Source of the DNA: Gammaproteobacteria bacterium
GTDB taxonomy: Bacteria; Pseudomonadota; Gammaproteobacteria; HK1
DNA: 52,957 bases
Direction: 5' to 3'
Assembly: GCA_009937425.1 (NCBI GenBank)
Contig: JAACFO010000016.1
Location: 1 to 52,957, forward strand
The notes under the pieces were generated by a model. The model was not told the DNA's origin, did no database searches, and saw only the letters and a program-made list of their open reading frames with translations. This document shows positions 1-8,828 of the stretch, piece by piece. Made by a program: the position numbers and the translations under genes. The first letter of the stretch is position 1. Every line of letters begins with the position of its first letter.

Positions 1-194
1 ACGAGGATCGGAAGCATTTTTTAGGAGGGGGAGGGGCTTCGGTGGTGACCCCCTCACCCTGGCCTCTCCCCCTGGCGGGGGAGAGGGGACGAGGATCGGA
101 AGCATTTTTTAGGAGGGGGAGGGGCTTCGGTGGTGACCCCCTCACCCTGGCCTCTCCCCCTGAAGGGGGAGAGGGGATGAGGATCGGAAGCATT
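1..194. repeat. 88-bp tandem repeat with hairpins downstream of rho
   Basis: Two nearly identical 88-bp units (1-88 and 89-176) are followed by the first 18 bases of a third (177-194). Each unit carries a strong inverted repeat of the form CCTCTCCCCCTG ... GGGGGAGAGG; the second copy differs mainly in the loop. The array lies directly behind the rho stop codon. It is non-coding by appearance. The CCTCTCCCCC/GGGGGAGAGG hairpin resembles dispersed intergenic elements common in GC-rich proteobacteria, and it could also act as a transcription end point for rho. The left edge is cut by the window, so the copy number is a minimum. Confidence 0.8.
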
Positions 195-196
195 AT

Positions 197-1456
197 TTAT
201 TGGCGTTTCATTGCGTCGAAGAATTCCGCGTTTGTTTTTGTTGCTTTCAGCCGGTCGGAGAGAAACTCCATGGCGGCGACCTCATCCATGGGATGCAGGA
301 GCTTGCGCAGAATCCAGATCTTTTGCAGATCTTCGGGGCTGGTGAGCAATTCTTCGCGGCGGGTACCGGACCGGTCGATGTTGATAGCCGGGTAGATGCG
401 TTTCTCGGCGATTTTGCGCTCCATGTGGATCTCGGAATTACCCGTTCCCTTGAACTCCTCGAAAATGACGTCGTCCATGCGCGAGCCCGTATCCACCAGC
501 GCCGTGGCGATAATGGTAAGGCTGCCGCCTTCCTCGATATTCCTGGCCGCGCCGAAAAATCGCTTGGGCCGCTGTAGCGCATTGGCGTCGACGCCACCGG
601 TTAACACCTTCCCGGAAGAGGGCACGACAGTGTTGTAGGCACGCGCCAGACGGGTGATGGAATCGAGCAGGATGATGACGTCGCGTTTGTGCTCGGCGAG
701 ACGCTTGGCCTTCTCGATGACCATGTCGGCCACCTGCACGTGGCGGCTGGCCGGCTCATCGAAGGTACTCGCAACTACCTCACCGCGTACTGAGCGCGCC
801 ATCTCCGTTACTTCCTCTGGCCGTTCATCGATGAGCAGCACGATGAGTTCGCATTCCGGATGGTTGGCGGCGATGGAGTGCGCGATGCTTTGGAGCATCA
901 TGGTCTTGCCGGCTTTCGGGGGCGACACGATGAGAGCACGCTGACCCTTCCCTATAGGCGAGATCAGGTCGATGATGCGTGGTGTGAGATCTTCGGTTGA
1001 TCCGTTGCCACGCTCCAGAGTGAAACGCTCGTTGGGAAACAGCGGCGTCAGGTTCTCGAACGCGACCTTGTTCTTGGAGTTTTCCGGGCTGTCGAGGTTG
1101 ATTTTATCGACCTTGAGAAGCGCAAAATAACGCTCGCCTTCCTTCGGTGGCCGAATCTTTCCGGCAACGGTATCGCCCGTGCGCAGACTAAATCGTCGGA
1201 TCTGGCTGGGTGAAACGTAGATGTCGTCGGGGCCCGCCAAGTAGGAGCTGTCGGCCGATCTCAGAAATCCGAAACCGTCTTGCCGAATTTCCAGTACGCC
1301 ATCACCGTAAATATCTTCACCCTTTTTGGCATGTGCCTTGAGGATGCCGAAAATGATGTCCTGCTTTCGTGAGCGTGCGACGCCCTCGATTCCCATTTCC
1401 TGGGACAACGACAGCAGCTCCGGGGGGGTCAGTTGCTTCAGTTCAGTTAGGTTCAT
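197..1456 (-). CDS. rho: Transcription termination factor Rho
   Basis: This is the hexameric RNA-dependent ATPase that terminates transcription. The 419-residue product has exactly the length of the Escherichia coli protein. The N-terminal RNA-binding region is followed by a cold-shock-like fold around residues 50-120 ([12 protein letters not shown]). The Walker A loop PPKAGKT lies near residue 180 and the Walker B segment [16 protein letters not shown] near residue 265. The ATG at 1456 gives a normal N-terminus (MNLTELKQ). It is transcribed in the same direction as trxA, 235 bp downstream of it. This trxA-rho order, with rhlB divergent, is the classical gammaproteobacterial arrangement. Confidence 0.97.
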   Translation of the reverse strand: MNLTELKQLTPPELLSLSQEMGIEGVARSRKQDIIFGILKAHAKKGEDIYGDGVLEIRQDGFGFLRSADSSYLAGPDDIYVSPSQIRRFSLRTGDTVAGKIRPPKEGERYFALLKVDKINLDSPENSKNKVAFENLTPLFPNERFTLERGNGSTEDLTPRIIDLISPIGKGQRALIVSPPKAGKTMMLQSIAHSIAANHPECELIVLLIDERPEEVTEMARSVRGEVVASTFDEPASRHVQVADMVIEKAKRLAEHKRDVIILLDSITRLARAYNTVVPSSGKVLTGGVDANALQRPKRFFGAARNIEEGGSLTIIATALVDTGSRMDDVIFEEFKGTGNSEIHMERKIAEKRIYPAINIDRSGTRREELLTSPEDLQKIWILRKLLHPMDEVAAMEFLSDRLKATKTNAEFFDAMKRQ

Positions 1457-1691
1457 GTACGGTCAATTCTGGTATTGCGAAATGCGGAGGGAACAGCATG
1501 CGACATATGCGCACACGAAAACCGGAAAAGGTTTGGAATCCGGATCAGTCAGGGATGTTATGAACGAATGAAAGTGACGGGGAACCCGCCTCAATAAAGT
1601 AAACTTAGCACGCCATTGTTGCCGCGTCCAGCCTGCGCTGGCGCTGTTTCTTATACCGGCACCCTATCACCGGGTCCCGCCCCTTTAGTAC

Positions 1692-2018
1692 TTAAAGATT
1701 GCTGTCCAGAAAAGCCGACAGCTGTGACTTCGAGAGAGCTCCGACCTTGGTGGCTTCTACATTGCCACCCTTGAAAAGCATCAAGGTCGGTATGCCTCGA
1801 ATGCCGTATTTTGGGGGTGTGGCCGGATTTTCGTCTATGTTTAGCTTTGCAACCTGCAGTTTTCCCGAGTATTCTTCGGCGATCTCGCCCAGAATCGGCG
1901 CAATGACCTTACACGGACCACACCATTCAGCCCAATAGTCCACCAGCACCGGGTGCTCTGCTTTGAGCACGTCGTCTTCAAAACTTTCGTCCGTGATGTG
2001 GACAATCTTATCGCTCAT
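1692..2018 (-). CDS. trxA: Thioredoxin 1
   Basis: This is a small cytoplasmic thiol-disulfide reductase. The 108-residue protein has the redox motif WCGPC with cysteines at 33 and 36, and the conserved cis-proline in GIPT (P77). A Shine-Dalgarno-like GAGAGG precedes the ATG at 2018. The length and motif fit thioredoxin A rather than a membrane-anchored or periplasmic relative, because no signal peptide is present. It lies between rho and rhlB, as in enterobacteria. The 282-bp gap to the rhlB start (2019-2300) must hold the divergent promoters of both genes; I did not resolve them. Confidence 0.97.
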   Translation of the reverse strand: MSDKIVHITDESFEDDVLKAEHPVLVDYWAEWCGPCKVIAPILGEIAEEYSGKLQVAKLNIDENPATPPKYGIRGIPTLMLFKGGNVEATKVGALSKSQLSAFLDSNL

Positions 2019-2300
2019 TGGAGCCTCTCCAGACGCTGATGCGCGCCATTTGAGCCGAATCGCAGGTGTATTGCAACCCGCTCACCACCCTATATTTTCC
2101 TCTCTTGTGTAGCGGTGTCGACGACCGGGCAGGCCTTTTGAGATTGCCCTAGACATAAAGGCCGGTAAGTCAGCCACTTATTTGCGGTTCATTGGAAACA
2201 GGTTGATTGGCTGAAAATTTTACATCTGCCGCGACTGGCATATGTGACCGAAGACCGCCACGGGCGGTCCCCAAAAACTGGAAACAAAGTTACAAAACGT

Positions 2301-3575
2301 ATGAGTGAACAACTTTTGTCAACCGTCACGTTCGAGACCCTGGATCTGCGCCCCGAGCTTCTGCGGGGAACCAAAGACGCGGGCTTCGAATTCTGCACGC
2401 GCATCCAGGCAGAAGCTCTGCCCCATGCGCTGAGCGGCCACGACGTGGAGGGTCAGGCGCAGACGGGCACCGGCAAGTCCGCTGCATTTCTTCTCGCGAC
2501 CATGAACTATCTGCTGAATAACCCGCCGGCCAAAGGCCACAAGGACGGCGACCCACGGGCGCTCATATTCGCACCCACGCGGGAACTTGCGGTGCAGATC
2601 CACAAAGATGCCCTTGTGCTCGGTAAACATACGGATTTGCGCATTGGCGTTGTATTCGGCGGTACAGGCTACGAGCAGCAGCGGGAAATGCTGCACGCCG
2701 GGCTCGACATTCTTATCGGCACGCCGGGACGCGCCATCGACTATCTCAAGCAACGGATCTACAGCCTTAACGGCATTCAAGTGGTGGTCATGGACGAGGC
2801 CGACCGCATGTTTGACCTGGGTTTCATCAAGGATATTCGCTACGTACTGCGGCGCATGCCACCGCCAGAGGAACGTTTGAACATGTTGTTCTCGGCGACA
2901 CTCTCCATGCGTGTCTCCGAGCTCGCCTACGAGCACATGAACTCACCGACCGTCATCAACGCCAACCCGGACGATGTAACGGTCTCCAAGGTGAGTCAGG
3001 TGCTCTACCACGTATCCAACGACGAGAAGATCCCACTGCTCATCGGCATACTGCAGAGTATCGAGCCGACGCGGACCATGGTTTTTGTCAACACCAAGCG
3101 CGCCGCCGAAAAGGTCGAGGCTTATCTCGAAGGTAACGGCATACTCGCAGGCCTGTTGACCGGTGACGTGCCGCAACGCAAGCGGCTCGCGTTGCTGGAG
3201 AAATTCACCAGCGGCAAGCTGCCGGTGCTGGTGGCCACCGATGTCGCATCACGGGGTCTGCACATTCCAGATGTCAGCCACATCATAAACTTCGATCTGC
3301 CCCAGGATGCCGAGGATTACGTGCACCGGGTCGGGCGCACGGCGCGTGCCGGGGCCAGCGGCGATGCGGTGAGCTTCGCCTGCGAGAGTTACGTGTATTC
3401 TCTGATGGACATCGAGGCGTTCATCGGCAGCAAGATACCCACGGCCGCCATCACCGAGGGGCTGTTGGTAAAACCAAAACCGCCGGCACGGCGCGAACGC
3501 CGACGCGGGCCGCCACCTTCGCGCTCCGGTGGCGGACGCCCACGGGGAGCACCAAGACGCGCCCAGTCGCGATAG
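2301..3575 (+). CDS. rhlB: ATP-dependent RNA helicase RhlB (DEAD-box)
   Basis: This is a DEAD-box RNA helicase, the RNA-degradosome helicase in enterobacteria. From the ATG at 2301 the product is 424 residues. Motif I is AQTGTGKS (53-60), motif II DEAD (165-168) and motif III SAT (198-200). The helicase C motifs LVATDVASRGLHIP and VHRVGRTARAG follow. The tail after about residue 395 is Arg/Gly/Pro-rich, as in RhlB, where it contacts RNA. An upstream start at 2244 is open but unlikely, since the RhlB-like N-terminus begins at MSEQ. The gene is divergent from trxA and meets the esterase gene tail to tail with 8 bp between them. RhlB is favoured over RhlE by overall similarity and context. Confidence 0.93.
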   Translation: MSEQLLSTVTFETLDLRPELLRGTKDAGFEFCTRIQAEALPHALSGHDVEGQAQTGTGKSAAFLLATMNYLLNNPPAKGHKDGDPRALIFAPTRELAVQIHKDALVLGKHTDLRIGVVFGGTGYEQQREMLHAGLDILIGTPGRAIDYLKQRIYSLNGIQVVVMDEADRMFDLGFIKDIRYVLRRMPPPEERLNMLFSATLSMRVSELAYEHMNSPTVINANPDDVTVSKVSQVLYHVSNDEKIPLLIGILQSIEPTRTMVFVNTKRAAEKVEAYLEGNGILAGLLTGDVPQRKRLALLEKFTSGKLPVLVATDVASRGLHIPDVSHIINFDLPQDAEDYVHRVGRTARAGASGDAVSFACESYVYSLMDIEAFIGSKIPTAAITEGLLVKPKPPARRERRRGPPPSRSGGGRPRGAPRRAQSR

Positions 3576-3583
3576 GAATTAAA

Positions 3584-4249
3584 TCAAGAAAGAACGCGCT
3601 CCAGCCAGATTGCCATGTCGCGTATCTCTTCCGGGCACACCGAGTGCGGCATGGGATAGGTGTGGCACTGCAGGTGGTATCCCAGTGACACGAGAAACTG
3701 TCGCGAGTGCTCGCTGAGCGCCAGGGGAATGACGGGGTCCTGGCTGCCGTGGGCGAGGAAGATAGGGATATCGCGATTGGCTTCCTGGAATTCGGCGGCC
3801 GCTGTTTCCTGCAATGGAAGATAAGTGGACAGGGCCAGAATTCCGGCCAGGGGTTTGCCGTAGCGCAGCCCCGTGTGCAGGGCAATGGCGCCTCCCTGGG
3901 AGAAACCCGCCAACAGTATGCGCGTCGACGCTAGACCCCTGGCAATTTCCTCCTCGATGAGTCCCTCGAGAATAGCGGCCGAGGCGCGCACTCCGGGTTC
4001 ATCGGCGCGGTTCGAGAGATCCGTATCCTTGATGTCGTACCAGGCCCGCATCACCATACCGCCGTTGATGGTTACCGGTATGCGCGGGGCGTGGGGAAAC
4101 ACGTAACGAACCTTGCGCGTCGCGGCGTCGCCGAGCTCGGCAACAATAGGTTCGAAGTCGTGGCCGTCGGCCCCCAGCCCATGTAACCAGATGATGCTGG
4201 CCACGGCGTCTTCCGGTGGCTCGATGATGAGTGGCGCGTCGTCGTTCAC
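3584..4249 (-). CDS. Carboxylesterase / phospholipase family alpha-beta hydrolase
   Basis: This is a cytoplasmic serine hydrolase of the carboxylesterase/acyl-protein thioesterase family. It begins with a typical first strand (ASIIWLHGLGADGHDF). The nucleophile elbow is GFSQGG with Ser117. Asp171 in HGSQDPVIP and His202 in MPHSV complete the triad. The GTG at 4249 gives 221 residues, the family's usual length. The reading frame stays open to 4432, but the extra N-terminus has no similarity I recognise and would overlap the lptM-like gene region. Substrate is unknown; the family hydrolyses short acyl esters and thioesters. It converges on rhlB. Confidence 0.87.
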   Translation of the reverse strand: MNDDAPLIIEPPEDAVASIIWLHGLGADGHDFEPIVAELGDAATRKVRYVFPHAPRIPVTINGGMVMRAWYDIKDTDLSNRADEPGVRASAAILEGLIEEEIARGLASTRILLAGFSQGGAIALHTGLRYGKPLAGILALSTYLPLQETAAAEFQEANRDIPIFLAHGSQDPVIPLALSEHSRQFLVSLGYHLQCHTYPMPHSVCPEEIRDMAIWLERVLS

Positions 4250-4356
4250 GTTTGTCGGCCTGCTCCAAGGGACTGCGCCGCGGCAGTGTACGCGACAGTC
4301 GGGCCAGATCAAGGCCCAGGGACTGTTATACTCCCGAACGGCCAGGAGAAGCGCAA

Positions 4357-4551
4357 TTGAAAGCCCCATGCAATCGCCGATGGTTTCTGAGACTCGTCTG
4401 TGTGACGACAGTGGGCGGGCTTGGTGCGGCATGTGGCGTCAAGGGCCCGCTTTATTTGCCGGAGGAGACGGAGAAAGAAAAGGAAAAAGACAAGGACGAG
4501 GAGAAAACCTCGCAACGAAGATCCGCGCCGGCAAACGCCACCTATAGCTGA
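4357..4551 (+). CDS. lptM: LptM-like small lipoprotein
   Basis: This is a 64-residue outer-membrane lipoprotein candidate. I chose the TTG at 4357 because AGGAG (4344-4348) sits eight bases upstream. The protein has a basic start (NRR), a short hydrophobic stretch and a lipobox ending GLGAAC, with Cys26 as the lipidated residue. GVKGPLYLP follows directly. That Cys-Gly-x-Lys-Gly-Pro-Leu-Tyr motif is the hallmark of LptM (YifL), which helps LptD mature in the outer membrane. The rest is a charged KEKEKDKDEEK tail. Its position just upstream of lysA matches the LptM neighbourhood in other gammaproteobacteria. A longer start at 4231 is open but lacks this logic. Confidence 0.8.
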   Translation: MKAPCNRRWFLRLVCVTTVGGLGAACGVKGPLYLPEETEKEKEKDKDEEKTSQRRSAPANATYS

Positions 4552-4593
4552 CGGTGAGGCGCCGGTCGAGGCGTCTACCCATCCGAGAATTCA

Positions 4594-5862
4594 GTGAGCA
4601 ATCCCGTAGAATTTTTTCACTATAAGGACAATAACCTGTTGGCCGAGCAGGTGCCGCTGGCCGTCATCGCCGAGCGTTTCGGTACGCCCTGCTATGTATA
4701 CTCGCGGGCGGCTCTGGAGTCGCATTGGCGGGCATTCGACGAGGCCCTCGCCGGGCTCGCCCATCGCATCTGCTACTCGGTCAAAGCCAATTCCAACCTC
4801 GGTGTGCTGGATGTTCTTGCGCGTCTGGGCTCCGGCTTCGACATCGTTTCCGTGGGCGAGTTGGAGCGGGTACTGGCAGCGGGTGGTGATGCCGCGAAGA
4901 TCGTGTTCTCCGGCGTCGGCAAGGCTGAGGCGGAGATGCGCCGGGCCCTGGAAGTCGGTGTCCTCTGTTTCAATGTCGAATCTCAGGGAGAACTCGAGCG
5001 ACTCAACGGCGTCGCCGCCGCCCTTGACGCCATCGCGCCGATCTCGGTTCGCGTTAATCCCGATGTCGATGCCGATACCCATCCCTACATCGCCACCGGT
5101 CTCAAGGAGAATAAGTTCGGCGTTCCCATCGGCGATGCGCCCGCGCTGTTCGCGCGGGCGGCGACGCTCGGCAATGTCGCCATCAAGGGCGTCGATTTTC
5201 ACATCGGGTCCCAGCTGACCTCCCTCACCCCATTCGTCGATGCGCTGGAGCGCGCGCTGGAACTCATCGACACGCTGACGGCGACCGGTATCAGCATCAC
5301 CCATCTCAATGTGGGTGGTGGTCTGGGCGTACGTTACGGCGGGGAAGTGCCGCCATCGGCCGCCGAGTACGCCGCCGCCATCGCCGCGCGCCTCGCGGGT
5401 CGCGATCTGGAACTGCTGGTAGAGCCCGGGCGCGCCATCGCCGCCGAAGCGGGCCTGCTGCTCGCCCGGGTCGAGTATTTGAAAGTTGGCGGCGAACGCA
5501 ACTTCGCTGTGGTCGATACCGCCATGAACGATCTATTACGTCCAGCACTCTACGACGCCTGGCAGGAAATCCTTCCCGTTCGCCGCACTCGACAGGATGA
5601 CAGCGACGCGCTGCTCGTCGACGTCGTCGGCCCGGTGTGTGAGTCGGCGGATTTTCTCGGTAAGAACCGGCGCTTGCGGGTAGCTGCCGGCGATTATGTC
5701 GCGGTCGCTTCGGCGGGCGCCTACGGATTCGTCATGAGTTCCAACTACAATACGCGCCCGCGGGCCGCCGAGGTGATGGTGGACGGCGACGCCTTGCACC
5801 TGGTGCGCGCCCGCGAGCAGGTCACGGATCTCTTTGCCGGGGAGTCGCGGTTGCCGGACTAA
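4594..5862 (+). CDS. lysA: Diaminopimelate decarboxylase
   Basis: This enzyme catalyses the last step of lysine synthesis, decarboxylating meso-diaminopimelate to L-lysine with pyridoxal phosphate. The 422-residue protein is a fold-type III PLP enzyme. The Schiff-base lysine is K64 in CYSVKANSN. DFHIGSQ and HLNVGGGLG form the barrel's phosphate-binding part, and EPGRAI and GPVCESADFLG are the C-terminal family signatures. The start is GTG at 4594 (SNPVEFFHYK). It follows the LptM-like gene by 42 bp and may be co-transcribed with it. dapF, the usual neighbour, is not next here. Confidence 0.95.
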   Translation: MSNPVEFFHYKDNNLLAEQVPLAVIAERFGTPCYVYSRAALESHWRAFDEALAGLAHRICYSVKANSNLGVLDVLARLGSGFDIVSVGELERVLAAGGDAAKIVFSGVGKAEAEMRRALEVGVLCFNVESQGELERLNGVAAALDAIAPISVRVNPDVDADTHPYIATGLKENKFGVPIGDAPALFARAATLGNVAIKGVDFHIGSQLTSLTPFVDALERALELIDTLTATGISITHLNVGGGLGVRYGGEVPPSAAEYAAAIAARLAGRDLELLVEPGRAIAAEAGLLLARVEYLKVGGERNFAVVDTAMNDLLRPALYDAWQEILPVRRTRQDDSDALLVDVVGPVCESADFLGKNRRLRVAAGDYVAVASAGAYGFVMSSNYNTRPRAAEVMVDGDALHLVRAREQVTDLFAGESRLPD

Positions 5863-5945
5863 GGCCCGCAATCGGGCCTGAGATCCGTCACTGCAAGATG
5901 TAACATGCCATCCATGGCCAGCGGACTCGACGAGGGCTAATCCCC

Positions 5946-7037
5946 ATGCTGACACCCGCAACCCTGAAAGATGCGCCGGCGGTGCTGAGCGCGAAGCGAC
6001 CACGACAAAAAGCGGTGGCGCTCATCTCCGGCGGCCTCGATTCCATGCTCGCTGCCCGGGTGGTGATGGAGCAGGGCGTTCATGTGGAAGGCATCAACTT
6101 CTTCACCGGATTTTGTGTAGAAGGTCATACCCACGCCATTCGCAGCAGGGACCGTGATCGACCCAAGCGTAACAACGCCCTGTGGGTGGCGGAGCAGTTG
6201 GGGATTCGCCTGCACCTCATCGACGTAGTCGAGGAATACAAGAACATCGTCATCAATCCCCGGCACGGATACGGCGCCAATCTCAATCCTTGCCTGGACT
6301 GCAAGTCGTTCATGGTTGGTAAAGCCTACCAATGGATACAGGAACACGATTTCGATTTTGTCATCACCGGCGAGGTGGTTGGCCAACGGCCGATGTCCCA
6401 GCGCAAAGACACGATGCCGGTCGTCGCCAGAGAGTCGGGCGCCGGCGATCGTTTATTGCGGCCCCTGTGCGCGAAGCACCTGCCGGACACGCTGCCTGAG
6501 CGCGAAGGTTGGGTGGACCGCGATGCGATGTTCAGTTTCCACGGGCGTTCACGCAAGCCGCAGATGGCGCTGGCGGAGCGCTTCGGTTTCAGTGACTACG
6601 CACAACCGGCCGGCGGCTGCTGTTTTCTCACCAATCGCCAGTACACGGTGAAGGTAAAGGATCTGTGGGCATCTCGCGGCGTGCGCGACTACGAGCTCGA
6701 TGACATCATGCTCTTGAAGGTGGGCCGGCATTTGCGCCCGCGTCCGCACTTCAAAGTCATCATCGCGCGCGAGGACGGCGAGAATCAGTTTCTCTCCGGT
6801 TACCGGCGGCAATTCACGCACATGCGTACCATGAGCCACGGTGGGCCACTGACGCTCGTCGATGGTGAGGTTAGTGAGGATGATCTCTTGCTGGCCGCCC
6901 GTTTGACCGCCCGTTACAGTCAGGGGCGCAATGCCGATAGCGTCGAGGTGGAGGTGACTCTCCCCGGCAGCGAGGCGCGCTTGATGACAGTCGTACCGTA
7001 TCCCGCTGACGACATCCCTGACGGGTGGCACATTTGA
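5946..7037 (+). CDS. PP-loop tRNA-thiolation-like protein
   Basis: This is a 363-residue PP-loop ATP pyrophosphatase of the type often annotated as a tRNA thiouridine synthase-like protein. The signature SGGLDS is at residues 28-33. A CxxC pair (C116, C119 in NPCLDCKSF), the segment TGEVVGQRPMSQ and a GGCCFLT motif in the second half are visible. The C-terminal 130 residues lack the rhodanese domain of ThiI. The family presumably adenylates a tRNA base and inserts sulfur; the target base cannot be read from sequence. A TusA-like sulfur carrier begins 47 bp downstream on the same strand, which suggests that carrier as its sulfur donor. Confidence 0.75.
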   Translation: MLTPATLKDAPAVLSAKRPRQKAVALISGGLDSMLAARVVMEQGVHVEGINFFTGFCVEGHTHAIRSRDRDRPKRNNALWVAEQLGIRLHLIDVVEEYKNIVINPRHGYGANLNPCLDCKSFMVGKAYQWIQEHDFDFVITGEVVGQRPMSQRKDTMPVVARESGAGDRLLRPLCAKHLPDTLPEREGWVDRDAMFSFHGRSRKPQMALAERFGFSDYAQPAGGCCFLTNRQYTVKVKDLWASRGVRDYELDDIMLLKVGRHLRPRPHFKVIIAREDGENQFLSGYRRQFTHMRTMSHGGPLTLVDGEVSEDDLLLAARLTARYSQGRNADSVEVEVTLPGSEARLMTVVPYPADDIPDGWHI

Positions 7038-7084
7038 ACCGCACCGGCTCAGCAATGCTGACGGTCATCAACAGGTAACGGCAA

Positions 7085-7342
7085 GTGGGGGAAAATCACA
7101 CCCTCGATGCCCGCCGGCTGTTGTGTCCGATGCCGGTGATCCGGGTGCAGGATAAAATCTCCGGCCTGTTCCCCGGGGACATTCTTGAAGTGTGGTGCAC
7201 CGACCCGGGTACGCGCAGCGACATACCCGCCTGGTGCCGCATCAATGGCCATCGCGTTCTCGGCATCAGCGAGAGTGACGGCGAGCTGGTGCTGACGCTG
7301 CAGGTGGGTGAGAGCACAGTTCCGGGAACCCCATATGACTGA
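7085..7342 (+). CDS. TusA/SirA-family sulfur carrier protein
   Basis: This is an 85-residue protein of the TusA fold. The signature LDARRLLCPMPV gives the persulfide-carrying cysteine C14 in CPMPV. The family passes sulfane sulfur from cysteine desulfurases to thiolation or sulfur-oxidation enzymes. The start is GTG at 7085, 47 bp after the PP-loop gene. The stop overlaps the start of the metal transporter gene (ATG at 7335), so the three genes form one operon. Whether it is the housekeeping TusA or a dedicated partner of the PP-loop protein is inference from position. Confidence 0.85.
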   Translation: MGENHTLDARRLLCPMPVIRVQDKISGLFPGDILEVWCTDPGTRSDIPAWCRINGHRVLGISESDGELVLTLQVGESTVPGTPYD

Positions 7343-8495
7343 AGCCAGGGCAAGCACAGCGCTGAACGAGCGTTATCTTCAGGTGCGCCGCGTGACTGTG
7401 GTGGGTTCGGCGGTGGACCTGTCCCTTGGCATTATCAAAATAGTCGGTGGTTGGTTCAGCCATTCCCAGGCCCTGATAGCCGATGGTGTGCACTCGCTTT
7501 CCGATTTGGCCACGGATGTGCTGGTTCTGTATGCCGCCAAGCACGCTCACGCAGAAGCCGATGAGGATCATCCTTACGGCCACGCCCGCATCGAGACCGC
7601 CGCCACGGTCGGTCTGGGTATCGCGTTAATGCTGATCAGCACGGGCATCGTCTATGACAGCGTGAGCGCGTTACTGGAACCGGATTTGCTGGTGGCACCG
7701 GAGGCGTGGGCTATTGCCCTGGCCGCGGTGTCGGCGATTAGTAAAGAGGCTGTGTACCACTACACCATGCGCTACTCGCGGCGCCTCAACTCGGAATTGT
7801 TGCGCGCCAACGCCTGGCATTCCCGCAGCGATGCCATTTCCTCGTTGGTGGTTATTATCGGCGTGGGCGGTGCGCTGCTGGGACATACTTCCCTGGACGC
7901 CGTCGCCGCACTGGTGGTGGCCGCCATGATCGGCAAGATCGGATTCGATGTGGCCAAGAGCAGCGTCGGCGAACTCATCGACACCGGCCTCGATGCTGAC
8001 CGTCTCGACGACATCCGCGACATTATTCAGTCGGTGGACGGCGTCGACAGCCTGCACCTGCTGCGCACCCGGCGCATGGCCGGCCGGGTGCTGGTGGACG
8101 TGCACCTCATTCTCAGCGATGCCCGCGTGAGCGTGTCCGAAGGCCACCAGATCAGCGAGACTGTGCGCAGCCGGCTCATGGGACACTTCGAGAGCATCGC
8201 CGATGTGACCGTGCACATCGATCCGGAGGATGACGAGCATGCGGCGCCGGGAAAGCATCTGGGTCTGCGCGACCAGGTGTTGGGCCGGCTGAAGGAACGT
8301 TGGCAGCATCTACCGGCGGCGCACCAGATCCGGCGCGTCAACCTGCACTATTTGAATGGCAGGATTCACGTGGAGGTGGAACTGCCCCTGGCCCTGGGTA
8401 CGGATCCCGATCAAGCGGCGGGCAATGCCGCGGCGTTCAGCGACGCGGCGGTGGGCGATTCGGACATCGCCAGCGTGCGGGTACTCTATTCATAG
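7335..8495 (+). CDS. Cation diffusion facilitator (CDF) metal transporter
   Basis: This inner-membrane divalent-metal/proton antiporter has 386 residues. The first helices carry the CDF signature (SQALIADGVHSLSDLATD), with Asp residues that bind the metal. HPYGHARIET follows, and HSRSDAISS lies in the fifth helix. The C-terminal half is the cytoplasmic ferredoxin-like domain (VHLILSDARVSVSEGH). The tail beyond about residue 300 is a second soluble domain longer than in the shortest CDF members. The ATG at 7335 overlaps the tusA-like stop; a start at 7308 is possible but would extend the overlap. Metal specificity (Zn, Fe, Mn, Co) cannot be told. Confidence 0.88.
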   Translation: MTEARASTALNERYLQVRRVTVVGSAVDLSLGIIKIVGGWFSHSQALIADGVHSLSDLATDVLVLYAAKHAHAEADEDHPYGHARIETAATVGLGIALMLISTGIVYDSVSALLEPDLLVAPEAWAIALAAVSAISKEAVYHYTMRYSRRLNSELLRANAWHSRSDAISSLVVIIGVGGALLGHTSLDAVAALVVAAMIGKIGFDVAKSSVGELIDTGLDADRLDDIRDIIQSVDGVDSLHLLRTRRMAGRVLVDVHLILSDARVSVSEGHQISETVRSRLMGHFESIADVTVHIDPEDDEHAAPGKHLGLRDQVLGRLKERWQHLPAAHQIRRVNLHYLNGRIHVEVELPLALGTDPDQAAGNAAAFSDAAVGDSDIASVRVLYS

Positions 8496-8497
8496 CA

Positions 8498-8512
8498 GCA
8501 CCATAAAGGTGC
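8498..8512. promoter_or_regulatory. NtrC-binding site 1 upstream of glnA
   Basis: GCACCATAAAGGTGC is a perfect GCACC-N5-GGTGC dyad matching the NtrC enhancer consensus. It lies about 240 bp upstream of the sigma-54 promoter of glnA and just after the stop of the transporter gene. Confidence 0.8.
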
Positions 8513-8527
8513 GCGAAGGAGGTGGAC

Positions 8528-8542
8528 GCACTATTATGGTGC
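8528..8542. promoter_or_regulatory. NtrC-binding site 2 upstream of glnA
   Basis: GCACTATTATGGTGC matches the NtrC dyad (GCACY-N5-GGTGC). Its centre is 30 bp from that of site 1, close to three helical turns, so two NtrC dimers would bind the same DNA face. This is the enhancer arrangement known for glnA. The rest of the 333-bp gap (8496-8828) holds only the sigma-54 promoter and the Shine-Dalgarno. Confidence 0.8.
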
Positions 8543-8738
8543 GTAATTAGTTCAGCCAATCCCGCATATTGCCCGGTGCCGCTTCCAGGCATGGGCCAAT
8601 GGCTGCGCGGGTTGCCGCCGGGCCACCGCGCCCGGTCTCGCCAAGCATCTGAAAATTCTTGGATCTCGGGGCGCGGGAGCCTGCCGCCGCTGTCGGCTGT
8701 AGTGGTTGCGCCGGCCACCCGAAATGCTGCACCCTGCC

Positions 8739-8754
8739 TGGCACGCTTCCTGCA
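8739..8754 (+). promoter_or_regulatory. Sigma-54 promoter of glnA
   Basis: TGGCACGCTTCCTGCA matches the -24/-12 consensus TGGCACG-N4-TTGCA with one mismatch. The GG of the -24 box and the GC of the -12 box are separated by exactly 10 bases. It lies 75 bp upstream of the glnA start. Together with the two upstream NtrC boxes it predicts RpoN/NtrC-dependent, nitrogen-limitation-induced transcription. Confidence 0.85.
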
Positions 8755-8828
8755 CTCAGATTCTGTCAGTAGAGCGGCACCGGAAGGTGTCGGTTAGCCC
8801 GTTTTCAAATTTTTGGGAGGAAACAGCC

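Noticed and set aside
42-395. ORF of 117 residues on the plus strand over the repeat and rho end
   Set aside because: It is antisense to rho and runs through the hairpin repeats; no start signal or protein-like composition.
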